Below, one piece after another: positions 1 through 10,100 of a stretch of DNA of 14,381 nt (the first letter of the stretch is position 1; the number at the start of each line of letters is the position of its first letter). The stretch is taken from NCBI GenBank assembly GCA_025399215.1, contig MU621481.1, positions 1 to 14,381 of the forward strand, given 5' to 3'. This DNA is from Globomyces pollinis-pini (taxonomy: Eukaryota; Chytridiomycota; Chytridiomycetes; Rhizophydiales; Globomycetaceae). The notes under the pieces are model-generated. The model did no database searches and was not told the DNA's origin. It saw nothing but the letters and a program-made list of their open reading frames with translations. A program made the position numbers and the translations under genes.

Positions 1-357
1 ACTTCAAAGCATCTTCCATGTTCATCTCACAGATTCAATACGAGTTGTTACTAAATCAAGTTTTATTTGGAAGCATTGGAAAAAGCTTGATCTGGCGTAG
101 AAACAGGTTACGTGATAAAAAATCAACCATTCAGTTTTGCAAACCATAGGATATATAATGTCATTTTCTATGTTATTGGAAGCCACCATATGTGTACACT
201 ATATAAGCTACCATCGTGATTAAAAGAGTAATTTAACACATTTTTCATAGTATTTTTGTTTGAATGGCAAATATAACATTAAGCGATTTATATTATAAGA
301 TTGGTTTGTGGTGAGGCAGGATGATTTTTTCTACAGAAAGATAAACCATTAATAGCT
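1..357. other. Left edge, no confident gene
   Basis: This stretch lies beyond the 3' end of the minus-strand coiled-coil gene. On the plus strand a frame is open from the window edge to a TAG at 147-149. It would encode about 48 residues with a basic end (WRRNRLRDKK near its C terminus), so it could be the last exon of a gene entering from the left. Another possibility is a minus-strand gene starting at ATG 23-25 (MNMEDALK) and running off the window, with 26-357 as its upstream region. A possible 28-nt intron (about 110-137) adds to the ambiguity. Positions 150-357 are AT-rich and I see nothing coding there. Confidence 0.25.
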
Positions 358-2682
358 CTATGTTAGCCTGGCAGGATCTGGAAGTGCTCTTCGAGACGGT
401 AGCTGATTGTCAAAAACCCAAATACTGTTCATTTCAGATTGATTCAACTGTAAACGTCGTTCGTTTCGTAGTTGCTCAATCAATTGATTTTTGGTCAAAC
501 GGGCACTATTTCTTCGTACTATTGGCGGACTTTCGTTTGCCTTTTTTATGGATACCGAAAACATTTTTGAACCTCGCAATTGAGCTTTCTTCACTCGATT
601 AGACAGCTGATCCAATAGTTTTCCGGCCAAAAACATCCATCTTGCTTTAACTCTTTTCTACAAAAGTTAGTACTCTTTATTAATACCAATATCTCTAGCC
701 GATGGGTTTTATAGTTTATTAGCCACTGTTCAAAGTCATCTCGGACGTTATTCATATCGCATAAGGAAATAGATCTCTTTATGACTAGCTCTTGGGTATC
801 TTGTAGGTTTATCATTGATTTTGAAATTGGAATTTTAGGGCGGTTTACTATTTTTAATTCCGAGGATTTAATTGGAGCTGGTATTGCTGGATTATTTTTT
901 GTCTTTACAGCCCAAGATTTTTTGAAGTCGTTATTCTTATTTTCGACGACTTTTATCTCTTTGCTATTCTTACTGATGATTTTGGAAAACAAATGATTGA
1001 CTTCTTCAGTTACTCGATTGGTTTGTACTTCCTGTTTGTGTTGTTGGCTATTATTCTTGGCAGCTGTTAGTTGTGCGTTTAATCTTGTAATTTCTTTCTG
1101 AAGCATTCGATTGCACTTATCAGATTCGGATAGTTTCTTTTCCAAAGCAGTTATGGTTGATTTTTGACCACCCACAAGCGCACTTACTTCATGTACTTTT
1201 CTTTTACTCTCATCTTGAATTCTAGAAATTTCAGACGCCAGATGTCTTTGAAGTTCAGCAATTTGTTGATTTTGATAGTATATCATGTTGTTTTGGTCCG
1301 TTATCTTGATTTGATAATTATCTATCTCTTGATTAGTTTTTTCCATCTCGGTCTTTAGTTTATGTTCCAAGAAGTGTATGCGTTCCTCAAATTCAGCTGC
1401 TTTGTTTATATCAAACACTATCATTAATAACATTCACCATACGGCTCTGCTTGGGAGAGGAATATCGCCGCCCACTGGACTTTAATGCCGAAGTTACCTC
1501 TTTGATTGAGGAAGATGCCAATTGATTGCTAGAGCTAGATTTCTTATTCATTCGGTCTGTTGACTTGGAAATCGTATAATCAGACTCATCCTCTATCAAC
1601 ACTTGAATGCTAACATGTGATTTCATAGACTGGGTTTTGGAATTGAACAATACGTTTTCCTCAGGATGATTCAATTCAGAAGTTGGTATATCATTGTTTG
1701 ATACATACCGTGGTGGTTCATCAGGAAGTTGACCAACATTTACACTCGTACCAGTTCTGGCTAAATTTGCATATGTACCTGTTCTATTTAAATTGGCCAT
1801 GGTAGGATTTCTTAAAAGGTTAGCGCTGGATCCAACAGGAGCTGCTATGACTGTAACTTCTTTCAACTTTTCAATCATCAGCTGACTTTTCAGTTTCTTA
1901 ACCATACTGTTGAGCTTTGTGACTTTTGATTCTTCGATTTGAATCAATGCTTCCAGTGTTTCGCGTTCTGGTATAGTGACCTTTTGGCACGTCACTTCCA
2001 AGAGATTTGGTATATAGTCTTGACGATTTACTTTACAAAACTTTCCAAGTTCAATAGACATGTTGGATATTTCTTGAAAATACATTGCTCTTTGAATCTC
2101 CATACGATGAGTCAAATCATCAACCACATTTCTAAATTTAGTTTATAGATATCGATTACTTTTGATAAGCTAACTCAACCATACAACGATGTGCTCGCAA
2201 TTTCTCGGCCTATTATTAAAATAAGTAGATTTAACTTGTAATTCCATTCGTAATTTTGCTTCAACACTACCACCATAATTTTCAAACGGTTCAACGTTTT
2301 TCACAGAATGATGACAGATTCTTTCACAGACTGCTTGAATCGTAGTAAGCAATCTATAATGAAATTTGAAATTATCATTGTTAGTTTCGTGTTCAATGCT
2401 GACTTGGTTTTTTTCTATTTGTGAAGGAGTTGGAATTAAAGCAGATTCTCTAGTTGCTTTCATCAATTCATCAATTTGAGTAAATGTCATTTTGTGTGCT
2501 AATGATAAAGAATCTTCGTGCATTCCTTTATGTTGCGATGGAAGTGGAAGATGATGGTAGTTTTTGGAATAACTCCATGCTTTTCCGGTATAAAATTCTA
2601 CAATTTTAATAATTTCTAGTTCAAAGTTTTCAAAAACTCTCTTTATACTCTGAATTGTAGTATTCTCTACCGTTCCAGTCAT
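358..2682 (-). CDS. Coiled-coil protein of unknown function, 5 exons, 738 aa
   Basis: I do not recognise the family. Exons (minus strand) are 2682-2236, 2209-2160, 2131-1443, 1417-687 and 657-358, joined across introns of 26, 28, 25 and 29 nt. The last intron has a textbook TACTAAC branch site. The joined frame is open throughout and ends in TAG. In order, the protein shows: a mixed N-terminal region (about 1-140); a charged helical stretch likely to be coiled coil (about 140-258); three tandem 9-residue repeats (268-294); a Ser/Asn-rich, probably disordered linker (about 295-395); a long Gln/Glu/Lys-rich coiled coil (about 402-525); and a basic tail with KNQLIEQLRNERR. No signal peptide, membrane segment or catalytic motif is visible. 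A cytoskeletal, centrosomal or basal-body scaffold is a guess from architecture only. The start ATG at 2682 follows a 182-bp AT-rich gap behind the HSF gene. Stop-free introns of length 3n could be hidden in the long exons. Confidence 0.8.
1747..1827 (-). repeat. Three tandem 27-nt (9-residue) coding repeats
   Basis: Inside exon 3 of the coiled-coil gene, residues 268-294 read as three consecutive nonapeptides: SANLLRNPT, MANLNRTGT and YANLARTGT. A degenerate fourth unit starts SVNV. The shared core is ANLxRxxT. The units differ at several third positions, so this is an old in-frame duplication and not a recent slippage tract. Thr/Ser-rich units of this kind in a disordered linker are often modification sites or short binding motifs. 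No such role can be shown here. Confidence 0.75.
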
Positions 2683-2864
2683 ATAAAAGAAAGTATAAAA
2701 AGACGCGTTCTAATATCCTCTCAGAAATGATATTTTGCTCATATAAATCGAATTTCAAAAAAACAAATAAGAATATAACTTCTAATTTATGAAGAATAAA
2801 TAAAAATGTTTCAGAACTTATCCTATTTTATCAAGACACCATATATTTACCTATAATTGATTGA

Positions 2865-3758
2865 TTATTCGTTGATCAGAGATGATATAGCAAACTTGCC
2901 CGACTTCTTTGTTCGACTAACGGGATCAGATGCTCCTGATTGAAGTGGGGATGGAATCCTATAAGGAGCATAATGCCATGGTTTTAACGTATCGGTTGAA
3001 TTTGAACTATAATATCGCTTTTCAGGATATCCCTGCGATCGAGTGTTATCCAAAGTTGTAGCGCTATCCGAACTGGTGGAATGCAAATCTATTTGGTATT
3101 AGCAATTCATCCCATTTATACCTTTTGCAGATATCAACTCCGTAATTCGATTAATTAAGGCAGTTTGCTTTGCAATTTTCTCATGGCATAATCTAACAGA
3201 TCTTTCTAATTGTGCGCATTTATCTCTTGACATGTTTGATTGAGATTTTAAACGTTCATTATCATCTGATAACTCTTGTAACTTTTGTTTGACATTTATT
3301 TCATGAATAGGACCTAACAGATTAGAATTGATGAATATATGCCTGGTTTTGGTAGGGCATTTCCACAACAGATACTGCTCCATCGGTCACGATTACCACG
3401 TTGGAAGTATTCGTTCTTGTACTCGTAAATCTATATCCATTATACAAAAAAGAAAGATTACATCATTTTCCTTTCTATCGACTAGTCTATCAGACTTGAT
3501 CCTATGAAATCCATGTTTATTCATTTGGCGGATAAAACTGGACATTTGATTGTGTCTAAAATAATTTGGCAAGACAAAGTTTGTGAAGTAATCATTATTC
3601 TTGATGATCACCGTGTCATTAAATGGGCCCCAATATACTGTGTCTTTGGTAGATTCATCTCTTAGCATCCTAAGGTTAAATTGCCATCATCAAATCACTT
3701 ACAAATCTAATTTTTGGATAAATGAAGCAATTCCGACAGTTGGTTGTTGTGATTCCAT
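2865..3758 (-). CDS. Heat-shock-factor-type transcription factor, 5 exons, 255 aa
   Basis: This is a nuclear DNA-binding protein of the HSF family, which binds inverted nGAAn units. Exons are 3758-3703, 3669-3462, 3430-3343, 3313-3122 and 3088-2865, with introns of 33, 31, 29 and 33 nt. The DNA-binding domain spans roughly residues 10-105. It opens with SFIQKLDLMLRD, has the Trp at 32, then VLPNYFRHNQMSSFIRQMNK (51-70), the recognition helix before HGFHRI, and closes with EYKNEYFQRG. These match the family pattern VLPxYFKHxNFSSFVRQLN-xYGFHKV. A heptad-like stretch (about 125-180) fits an HR-A/B trimerisation coiled coil. The tail is Ser-rich and ends SGKFAISSLINE. At 255 aa it is much shorter than yeast or animal HSF1, with no obvious large activation domain. 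The region just after the domain (residues 100-118) is atypical, and intron 3 is non-canonical (GC-AG). The gene is divergent from Abi. Confidence 0.92.
3314..3342 (-). other. GC-AG intron in the HSF gene
   Basis: This 29-nt intron has donor CCAG|GCATAT and acceptor CTGTTAG, with a TTCTAATC branch-like site before the acceptor. Removing it joins residue G118 to PIHEINVKQKLQ in frame and restores the coiled-coil frame. Every GT donor I tried in the flanking 100 bp either hits a stop or enters the wrong frame. It is the only non-GT donor among 42 inferred introns. Confidence 0.6.
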
Positions 3759-3991
3759 TTTTAGTTATATGATTTGTTGGAAAGAATATAAATTTGAATA
3801 TGGAATGGATGTGGTCTAGTTATATGAGGGTATCCATTTCCAATATCCACACAAAATTTTAAAACATTTTAGAAATCTAATTTCCATTGTATGTAGTATG
3901 GAAATCATGGATTTACTGAACAAAACAAATCTAGTACAGTCGTTTAGAGGATTCAAGATGAAAGAACGCAAATTCTTTCGCGTCGTAGAAA
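3759..3991. promoter_or_regulatory. Divergent promoter region between HSF and Abi
   Basis: These 233 bp separate the two start codons and must hold both 5' UTRs and promoters. The sequence is AT-rich. I found no array of three correctly phased nGAAn units, so HSF autoregulation is not supported. On the Abi side, a 41-codon reading frame begins at ATG 3898 and runs past the Abi ATG in another frame. Confidence 0.5.
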
Positions 3992-6487
3992 ATGACAAGC
4001 TTCCAAACAACATTTGTAGACACTAAATTATCAGATCTTCAAAAAATATTAGATGGATTTTCAATTCTACCATCCTCATTTCAGAAACAAGCTGATGAAT
4101 GCAAATCATTATACAATAATGCTCCATTAATTCGTAAAATGTTGAATGAAAAAACTACAAATCAACAAGTACTGACATCAAGAGAAAATTGTGTTCAAAC
4201 AATTGTTGAATTAGAAAATAGTGTGTCAACAGCTCTGGGTCTGTTGCAAGATATTTGGGACTCACAAGAAAAGATTATTGATGAGCAAATCACAACCGTC
4301 AACTCTATAAATCAGGTACGAACAATTAAATATGATAATTTTATGACAGAGATTAAATATTTTAGATAGACAGACGGGTATTCACCACCTTGGTTTCTCT
4401 AAACAATCAATTAACCACAAAAGAAATAGGAAAATAGTTAGGAATGGAGGTAAAGTGATAAAGTATTATTCACATATTATATTAGAGCATATTCCTACTC
4501 TTGGCAAAAAACCAAATTTTAAGCTCAGCTTGTCAAATACTAGAGACCGGGATTTAACTGAACCAAAGACAAGATATAATGTGTTCTTGTCTGAAAAACG
4601 TCTAAGCAAGTCTCAAAATAGTTTAAAATTGATACTGGATAATGGTAACTCTCACATTCATAACTAACTGTTTACTAGACAAATCAAATAGCCATTGTAT
4701 GTTATTGCATTGTTTTATAACTACTTAGTTTCGTATTTTAGTCCTGTTAGATACTCTGCTAAGGTTTCACCTAAACAAAATGCAGAATACAATTCACCCA
4801 CCAATCCTACAAAAGAAGAGACTGAGGTTTCAATCGGTCCAGATGAACTAGTAACTACGATTGAGAAAGTAGCAAATCCATTGGTAGATCCAACAAGCGT
4901 GGTAAAATCAGAAATTCCCCCACCACCTCCCCCAATGCCTGTGATAGTCAATAATGTCGCTGATCTAAAACGCACCTCAGTGGAACAAAACCCAACACGT
5001 TTAACATCTGGAGAAAGAGTTACATCGACACAACCTCCAACCCCTTCACTATCATTCGCAGATGAACTTGGGTCGAAGTTGAAATCCCGATCAATTTTGA
5101 AACCATCTGAAAACGAAATCGGTACAAATGTTCCACAAGGGGCGGCAGTATCACCACTTTTGGCAATAGTCACAAATCAACCTGGAAGTAAAGCGATTAT
5201 TCTAACGGGTAGGTTTGAATACCTTTACTCCTCCAAAATCCCCAATGAAATCACCATTACCACTCACAGAACAAGAGATCAAAAAGTTAAAAAAGCGTGG
5301 CATTCCCTTACCACCACCTATCCCAGGTATACTTCAGAAAAAGCTAAAACTAATTTTCAGCCCCAGTATCGTTGCAGGTGCTCGAAAATGGTATTTGTAA
5401 GAGCTTAATGAATATCTCATGGGTAGCAAACACTGCCATACAAACTGAAAAAGGATTTGAAAATCAGATTGCCGTTTGTAACAATCAAATACCAGATGTG
5501 CAACTTGCAAGCACAAGCAATAAGGTAACTTTATGGACTGATTCTTAATTCTATATATAAGATTACAGAAAATTTATCTCAAGCAAAGTCGATATCACTT
5601 GATATTAGAAGATCTGCTGCCATAGTTCCATTACCGATTGAAACGACATTTAAAGAACAAGTTATGAACGAAAAGACAGGTTCAAATTCAGAAGTATTTT
5701 CCCCTTTGCAAATAGACCTGCCTTCCAGTAAGAATAATTAACTAAAACGCAGCAATTCGAGAAAAGTTTAGTAAAGGTATTAGTAATTTCCTTCACTGAT
5801 ACTTTGTTTTAGGATTACATTCCAAAAATAATTCAGATGTGTCTCGTCAGAGTAGCATTAAAAACGTTACCAAGCCAATACCTTTATTTACAAATCCAGA
5901 TGGTAAAATTGGTTTCTAAAAACAGAAACACGATCCAGAGATTTATCTAAATTTGGTGTGGGTACATCCAATTTAGGACATGCTCCAGATACATTTTCAA
6001 CATCACACAGAGAAAAGAAAAGGCTTTCAACTGGACACGGTAATGATGGATTATTGTCCAGCACATCATGTCGGATGATGACTCCACTTGATGGACCATG
6101 GTCGATTACTTTATCTAGCAGTCCTGGCAACATATTTCTATCAGGCAGTCCATGTAACTAGTGATTCTTCTTATCGATTTAGCAAACTCTCTCTTGCCAG
6201 AATTGGTCAATCAAGAAACAGACACCTCACCAACAGAAGAAATCATCACTGGTTAGTTTGCTAGTCCAATAACCTAAATAGTGCAACCCGATATGTTAAC
6301 ATTCGCTCTTGCTGATTTTGAAGCTACAGTTGAAGAGCATCTCAGTTTAACGGAAGGTGAAACTTATGTTGTTCTACAGTATGATTATGGAAATGGATGG
6401 GCTTATGGATGTACTTTAGACGGCAGTAGCATCGGCGTATTTCCGCAGACTTATGTAGATTATGCATCTTCAGAAGCCACTGAATAG
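3992..6487 (+). CDS. Abi-like SCAR/WAVE complex subunit, 12 exons, 718 aa
   Basis: Abi proteins belong to the SCAR/WAVE complex, which activates Arp2/3 downstream of Rac at the cell cortex. Exons are 3992-4315, 4350-4644, 4679-4696, 4729-5187, 5213-5326, 5361-5524, 5562-5727, 5753-5776, 5813-5902, 5926-6153, 6183-6251 and 6282-6487. Introns are 34, 34, 32, 25, 34, 37, 25, 36, 23, 29 and 30 nt. Residues 20-130 align by eye with the Abi N-terminal helices. LDRQTGIHHLGFSKQSINHK matches the position and pattern of the ARREIG...SRTHK motif of animal Abi. A long Pro/Ser-rich linker follows, with PPPPPPMP (276-283) and IPLPPPIPG (396-404). A C-terminal SH3 domain (655-710) shows ALADFEA, GNGWAYG and GVFPQTYV. 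An in-frame TAG just before ATG 3992 fixes the 5' limit of this frame. Nine of the eleven introns are phase 1. An AATAAA lies 11 nt after the stop. The protein is longer than animal Abi (about 500 aa) because of the linker. The SH3 and overall architecture are firm; the Abi assignment is strong but made by eye. Confidence 0.85.
4679..4696 (+). other. 18-nt microexon in the Abi gene
   Basis: It is flanked by a 34-nt intron (4645-4678, with CTAAC before TTTACTAG) and a 32-nt intron (4697-4728, donor GTATGT, acceptor ACTTAG). Both introns are phase 1, so including or skipping the exon keeps the frame. Inclusion adds six residues around DKSNSH. The competing reading is a single 84-nt intron, which is far outside the 23-37 nt range of every other intron here. 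Confidence 0.65.
5753..5776 (+). other. 24-nt microexon in the Abi gene
   Basis: It lies between a 25-nt intron (5728-5752, donor GTAAGA, TTAACTAA branch, acceptor GCAG) and a 36-nt intron (5777-5812, donor GTATTA, acceptor TTTTAG). It encodes a short basic segment around TIREKFSK. Both flanks are phase 1, so skipping also leaves the frame intact. Confidence 0.65.
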
Positions 6488-6497
6488 GTGTCTCCCT

Positions 6498-6503
6498 AAT
6501 AAA
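6498..6503 (+). terminator. Poly(A) signal AATAAA of the Abi gene
   Basis: A canonical AATAAA lies 11 nt after the Abi stop codon, inside the 61-bp gap to the convergent 124-aa gene. Confidence 0.6.
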
Positions 6504-6531
6504 GAAAGGATAGATTAGATGCAATTGTGTT

Positions 6532-6537
6532 TTTATT
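6532..6537 (-). terminator. Poly(A) signal AATAAA of the 124-aa gene
   Basis: On the minus strand AATAAA lies about 12 nt after the stop of the 124-aa gene. The two convergent signals sit within 40 bp of each other, so the transcripts probably overlap at their 3' ends. Confidence 0.55.
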
Positions 6538-6548
6538 TTGATAAAACT

Positions 6549-6954
6549 CTATCGGTTTACTGATTTTGATGGACGATGACGAGTTTTGAATTCCAATTCT
6601 CTGGTCATGATTAGATTATCCGGGTTAGCCAAAACGAGATTTCCTTTTGAGTCCCAAATGACCTGATTGTGTAATTCTGCCACACCTTGACCTGTATACG
6701 ATTCTGAAGGATACTGCAAAAGCAGATCATCGGGAGGAGAGATAACGTGAATAGGTAAGGTATAGTGGTAAATGGAGTAAAATCTACTAATGAGAGAGGG
6801 GTATGGAAGTGATTGTTTAAGTTTTGAGTAAAGACTAAAAGTATCATTAGAAACAGAGTACGTACATCAAATGCTCAGAAGCATTGGAATGATAATCTCT
6901 GTTGGACTTAGTGTAAGATCGTAGCCTTGATTGTGGGTTTTGTTCCTGGTTCAT
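6549..6954 (-). CDS. Unrecognised 124-aa protein, 2 exons
   Basis: I do not recognise this protein. Exons are 6954-6866 and 6834-6549, joined across a 31-nt intron with donor GTACGT, TTCTAATGA branch and TTTTAG acceptor. The start is the first ATG after an in-frame TAA upstream. The protein begins MNQEQNPQSRLRSYTKSN and has a hydrophobic/aromatic middle (SRFYSIYHYTLPIHVISPPD, about residues 45-64). It then has a strand-like segment VIWDSKGNLVLANPDNL and a basic end (KTRHRPSKSVNR). There is no signal peptide or clear membrane helix. Evidence that it is real: the splice signals are excellent, the joined frame is open, and it fills the space between two genes with an AATAAA just past its stop. 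Its start is divergent from SPO22, so the two share a 152-bp promoter region. Confidence 0.75.
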
Positions 6955-7106
6955 AGCAATTTGCGATAGTTTTTAAATACGACTCCTGCAACTTTAAACA
7001 TTCACAAATCAAAGAACTTTACCAAATATTTTGATTACGGTACTATGCAGTAGTGAATATCTTTGTATTTTACCGTTTGGTTTTTGGGAATAATTTTAAA
7101 CTTTTA
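6955..7106. promoter_or_regulatory. Divergent promoter region between the 124-aa gene and SPO22
   Basis: These 152 bp separate two start codons on opposite strands. The sequence is AT-rich with short T-tracts. No clear TATA box or known binding site stands out. The plus-strand frame is open upstream to 7053 but contains no ATG before 7107. Confidence 0.45.
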
Positions 7107-10100
7107 ATGGACAATCTACTCAAATTCAAGACGGAATGGGAATCTACATCACAGAAACACGATCTAGATGCATTGCTGATACTACTCAAGTCATTTAAAG
7201 AGTCAATGGTCTCTGTTCATGGCGGAAATGCAAGTTTGGGTCGCTTTTATTGGAATCTGGCCATTCAATTCAAATACTCCAAAAATGTTCATATTGAAGC
7301 TCATTGTAACTAAAACTTACTTAATCAATTATAGTGAGGTTGATAGGCTTTCTCCTGATTTACAACGATAAGGAAACCCGTACGAACTTCATTTAATAAT
7401 TAGAACTATTTGACGACAACGAACTTCAATTGCTTATTATGGCTACTAAAGTGGGGATTGCTTGGATGGGTATATGTAGTTCATTTCTGATTCTAGCTTG
7501 TAACGAATTCGGTGACGCTCGTACTGCATTCCTTTTGGGTTGCAAAATAAAAGACTGTGATACTGCTCCAAAGGATCACAAAGATTTCAAAAAAGCTTCT
7601 TCTAATCTCCTAATTCATATGGCTCAATTAGTAATATCCAATTTTAAATTGTAGGATTGGGTTACCAGCAAATCGCCATCTAGTTTTTTAATCATCAATC
7701 GTGCAATTGACGATTCATCTGACCATTATACATTTCATGATATCATCAAAGTATTGAATATATGCAAATCTCTTGCTAGTTTATCAGAAAATGGGGATGC
7801 AATCAAATGGTTGAAATTGGCTCTGAGAACAATTGATATTGCACCTGGAATTCCAGATCAATACCTGGATATTAAAGTTTGACTTTGCACCTAACCATCC
7901 ATCAGAAAGAATTTTCTTTATCAATTGTAAGCATTTATCTGGAAAGCAATCTGGTTCAATCAGCTGAAGAAGTTCTGGATACACTGTTTATTGTAAAGAC
8001 TAAATAATTTAACTTTAGACTCACGAGAATGATATTGAGGTGTATTACTGGAAGGTCAAGGTTTTGGAATCCAAAAAAGCCAACGATACTACATTTAGCG
8101 CAATATTGGATACTGTTAAAAATATTTGGATAAAAACCACTAAAAGAGAGCCAACTGTGTTCCAATGGTAATACTTCCCCCATAACTTTAAATCATAGGA
8201 TAGTACAAATAATTCACATTGTTTCCAGAAAAGGATTGTATTATATCACAAATAATAATGTATAATAGGCTGGATGAATCACTTCAATGTTTAAGAGATT
8301 TAATGCTTGAAGAAACCGCGTCAATAGTACCAAAGTTGTTATCTAATGTTGAAAATCTTACACCGTCGGATTACATTTTAATGACTTCAATTTTTCTTAT
8401 TATTGAATCAAACAGAGAGGATATTGCAAACCAGATTGAAAAGGTTTTGGAAAGTGAGCAACCATTACACTAAACCACTTTTCAGATCATGGCCCTCTGG
8501 ATCTTGGTACACCAGTAACCAACATTTGCATTCCTATGCTATGGAGAGTTGCCGATAAATACGCTAATACACAATGTGATTGGGGTAAAAGTAATTAAAT
8601 TTCTGTTGCTAAATAGTTGAAGCAGCAAAATTATACACTCTATGTTGCCAGTTCTTTTCAACCAATCTCGTTGATTCAAGAAATCATTCTATAATTCAAC
8701 GGAAATTAGCTTTCTGTCATATTCAATTGAAACAATTCACCGAAGCACTGACAGCTTGCCTGAAGAGTAACTTTGCTAAATATTAACATAATAGGTATTG
8801 CCTTAGACAATCGAGATTCACCCACAACAAATTTCATGTTATTCACCATCTACCTAGAATTTGAAGAGGTAGAAAAAGGTATTAAGAATTTATATTGATT
8901 AAAAGCTCTCCATCATTTAAAGCAAATTACATTTCAAAAGAATTCAGAGTTATATATTATGGCAGCAGATGTAGCATTTGAAAAGAATCAAAAGCCATTA
9001 TTACTTGATATCTTGAAGACAGCCGCATCAGGAAATTTTGTTATCCCAGATTCGAAAAACCGAACTCGACTATTGATAATAATTCGATGCCTTATACGTC
9101 TCATGTATGAGCAGCTTATAGGGTTGAAATCCAACCAGTTTGTAGCTAACATTACTAACCAAAAGGATTTCGGCTGATACTGTGAAAGATATATACTCAT
9201 ATTTTGATAAAGGTATAGTTTTCAATTATAAATTGATGAATTAGGAATTCAAGTTTTGAATACGTTGAATAACACTGAACATGATATTGATGCGGAGACT
9301 GAATGGTTATTTCGATCCTGCTGGAATAGTATTTTTAATGAGTATTAAAGCTATAGCATCTGTATATCTATCAAAAAACTTTGATGACCCAACGATATCG
9401 AATTCATTCTTCAAATTAACAATCACTATTATTAAAATGATTAAAAGTCAAACCGATTTGCACAGCCATACTCTTAAATCATGGTATGCAGTTAGTTATA
9501 ACCGTTCCAGTCTATTCATGTGTGTATTCACCAACATTTCGATCTTGCGCACCCAACGAGATAGTGATCAAGTATCTGTCACTTTAAGTTCGATCAATTC
9601 TTTACGGAACCAACTCGTAGCCAACCCGAATGAAAGTTTTGATACATCATTAATTCATCTTGTTTTTACTATGGAGTTTGAAGTTTATTGCATTTCAAAT
9701 CAATGGGAACAAGTTGAAAACCTAATGGCAGTAATAATTATCTAGATTAAATGAAAAGGGTCTGAATATCATGTTACCAACAAGCACACTTCAAAGATGT
9801 GTTGATATCTTGATTCCTATAAATCCACCAAATCATATCTTGATCTTAACATTACGACTGACATTAGATTCCATGCTAAAAGAAGAAAACTTTGATTGTA
9901 ATCAATTTGCATCTTGGGCACAATATTTAACTAAAATATATCTTTACTCAAATTCATACCAATCTGAATGCTTTTTATTGGCTGATCAAATCTTGTCAAT
10001 TGCGACTACAACGGTTACTCACTTATGACTAACATTCAGAAGTCCTTTCCTGAGAAAGAACTGCTTTGGATGACTGTTAAATACTGGAACCAAGGAACTG

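Noticed and set aside
3759..3991. Heat-shock elements in the HSF promoter
   Set aside because: Several GAA and TTC triplets occur, but none form three inverted units with the required 2-base spacing.
3816..4013. 65-codon minus-strand open frame between HSF and Abi
   Set aside because: It occupies the divergent promoter and overlaps the Abi start. Its composition looks random and it has no family resemblance.
4366..4436. Alternative 50-nt first intron of Abi (4316-4365) giving a KEIGK reading
   Set aside because: It leads to a stop at 4435 and needs a further, irregular 92-nt intron. The 34-nt intron (4316-4349) gives one long open exon with a better Abi-like motif.
4721..5173. 150-codon minus-strand open frame opposite the Abi linker
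   Set aside because: It is antisense to a spliced exon with clear Pro-rich coding content. Its Gly/Ser-rich translation is the complement of Pro/Thr codons, and no splice or homology support exists.
9329..9350. 22-nt version of SPO22 intron 14
   Set aside because: It is in frame, but its acceptor would lie almost on the only branch-like site. The 28-nt version ending at 9356 (CTATAG) has normal spacing.
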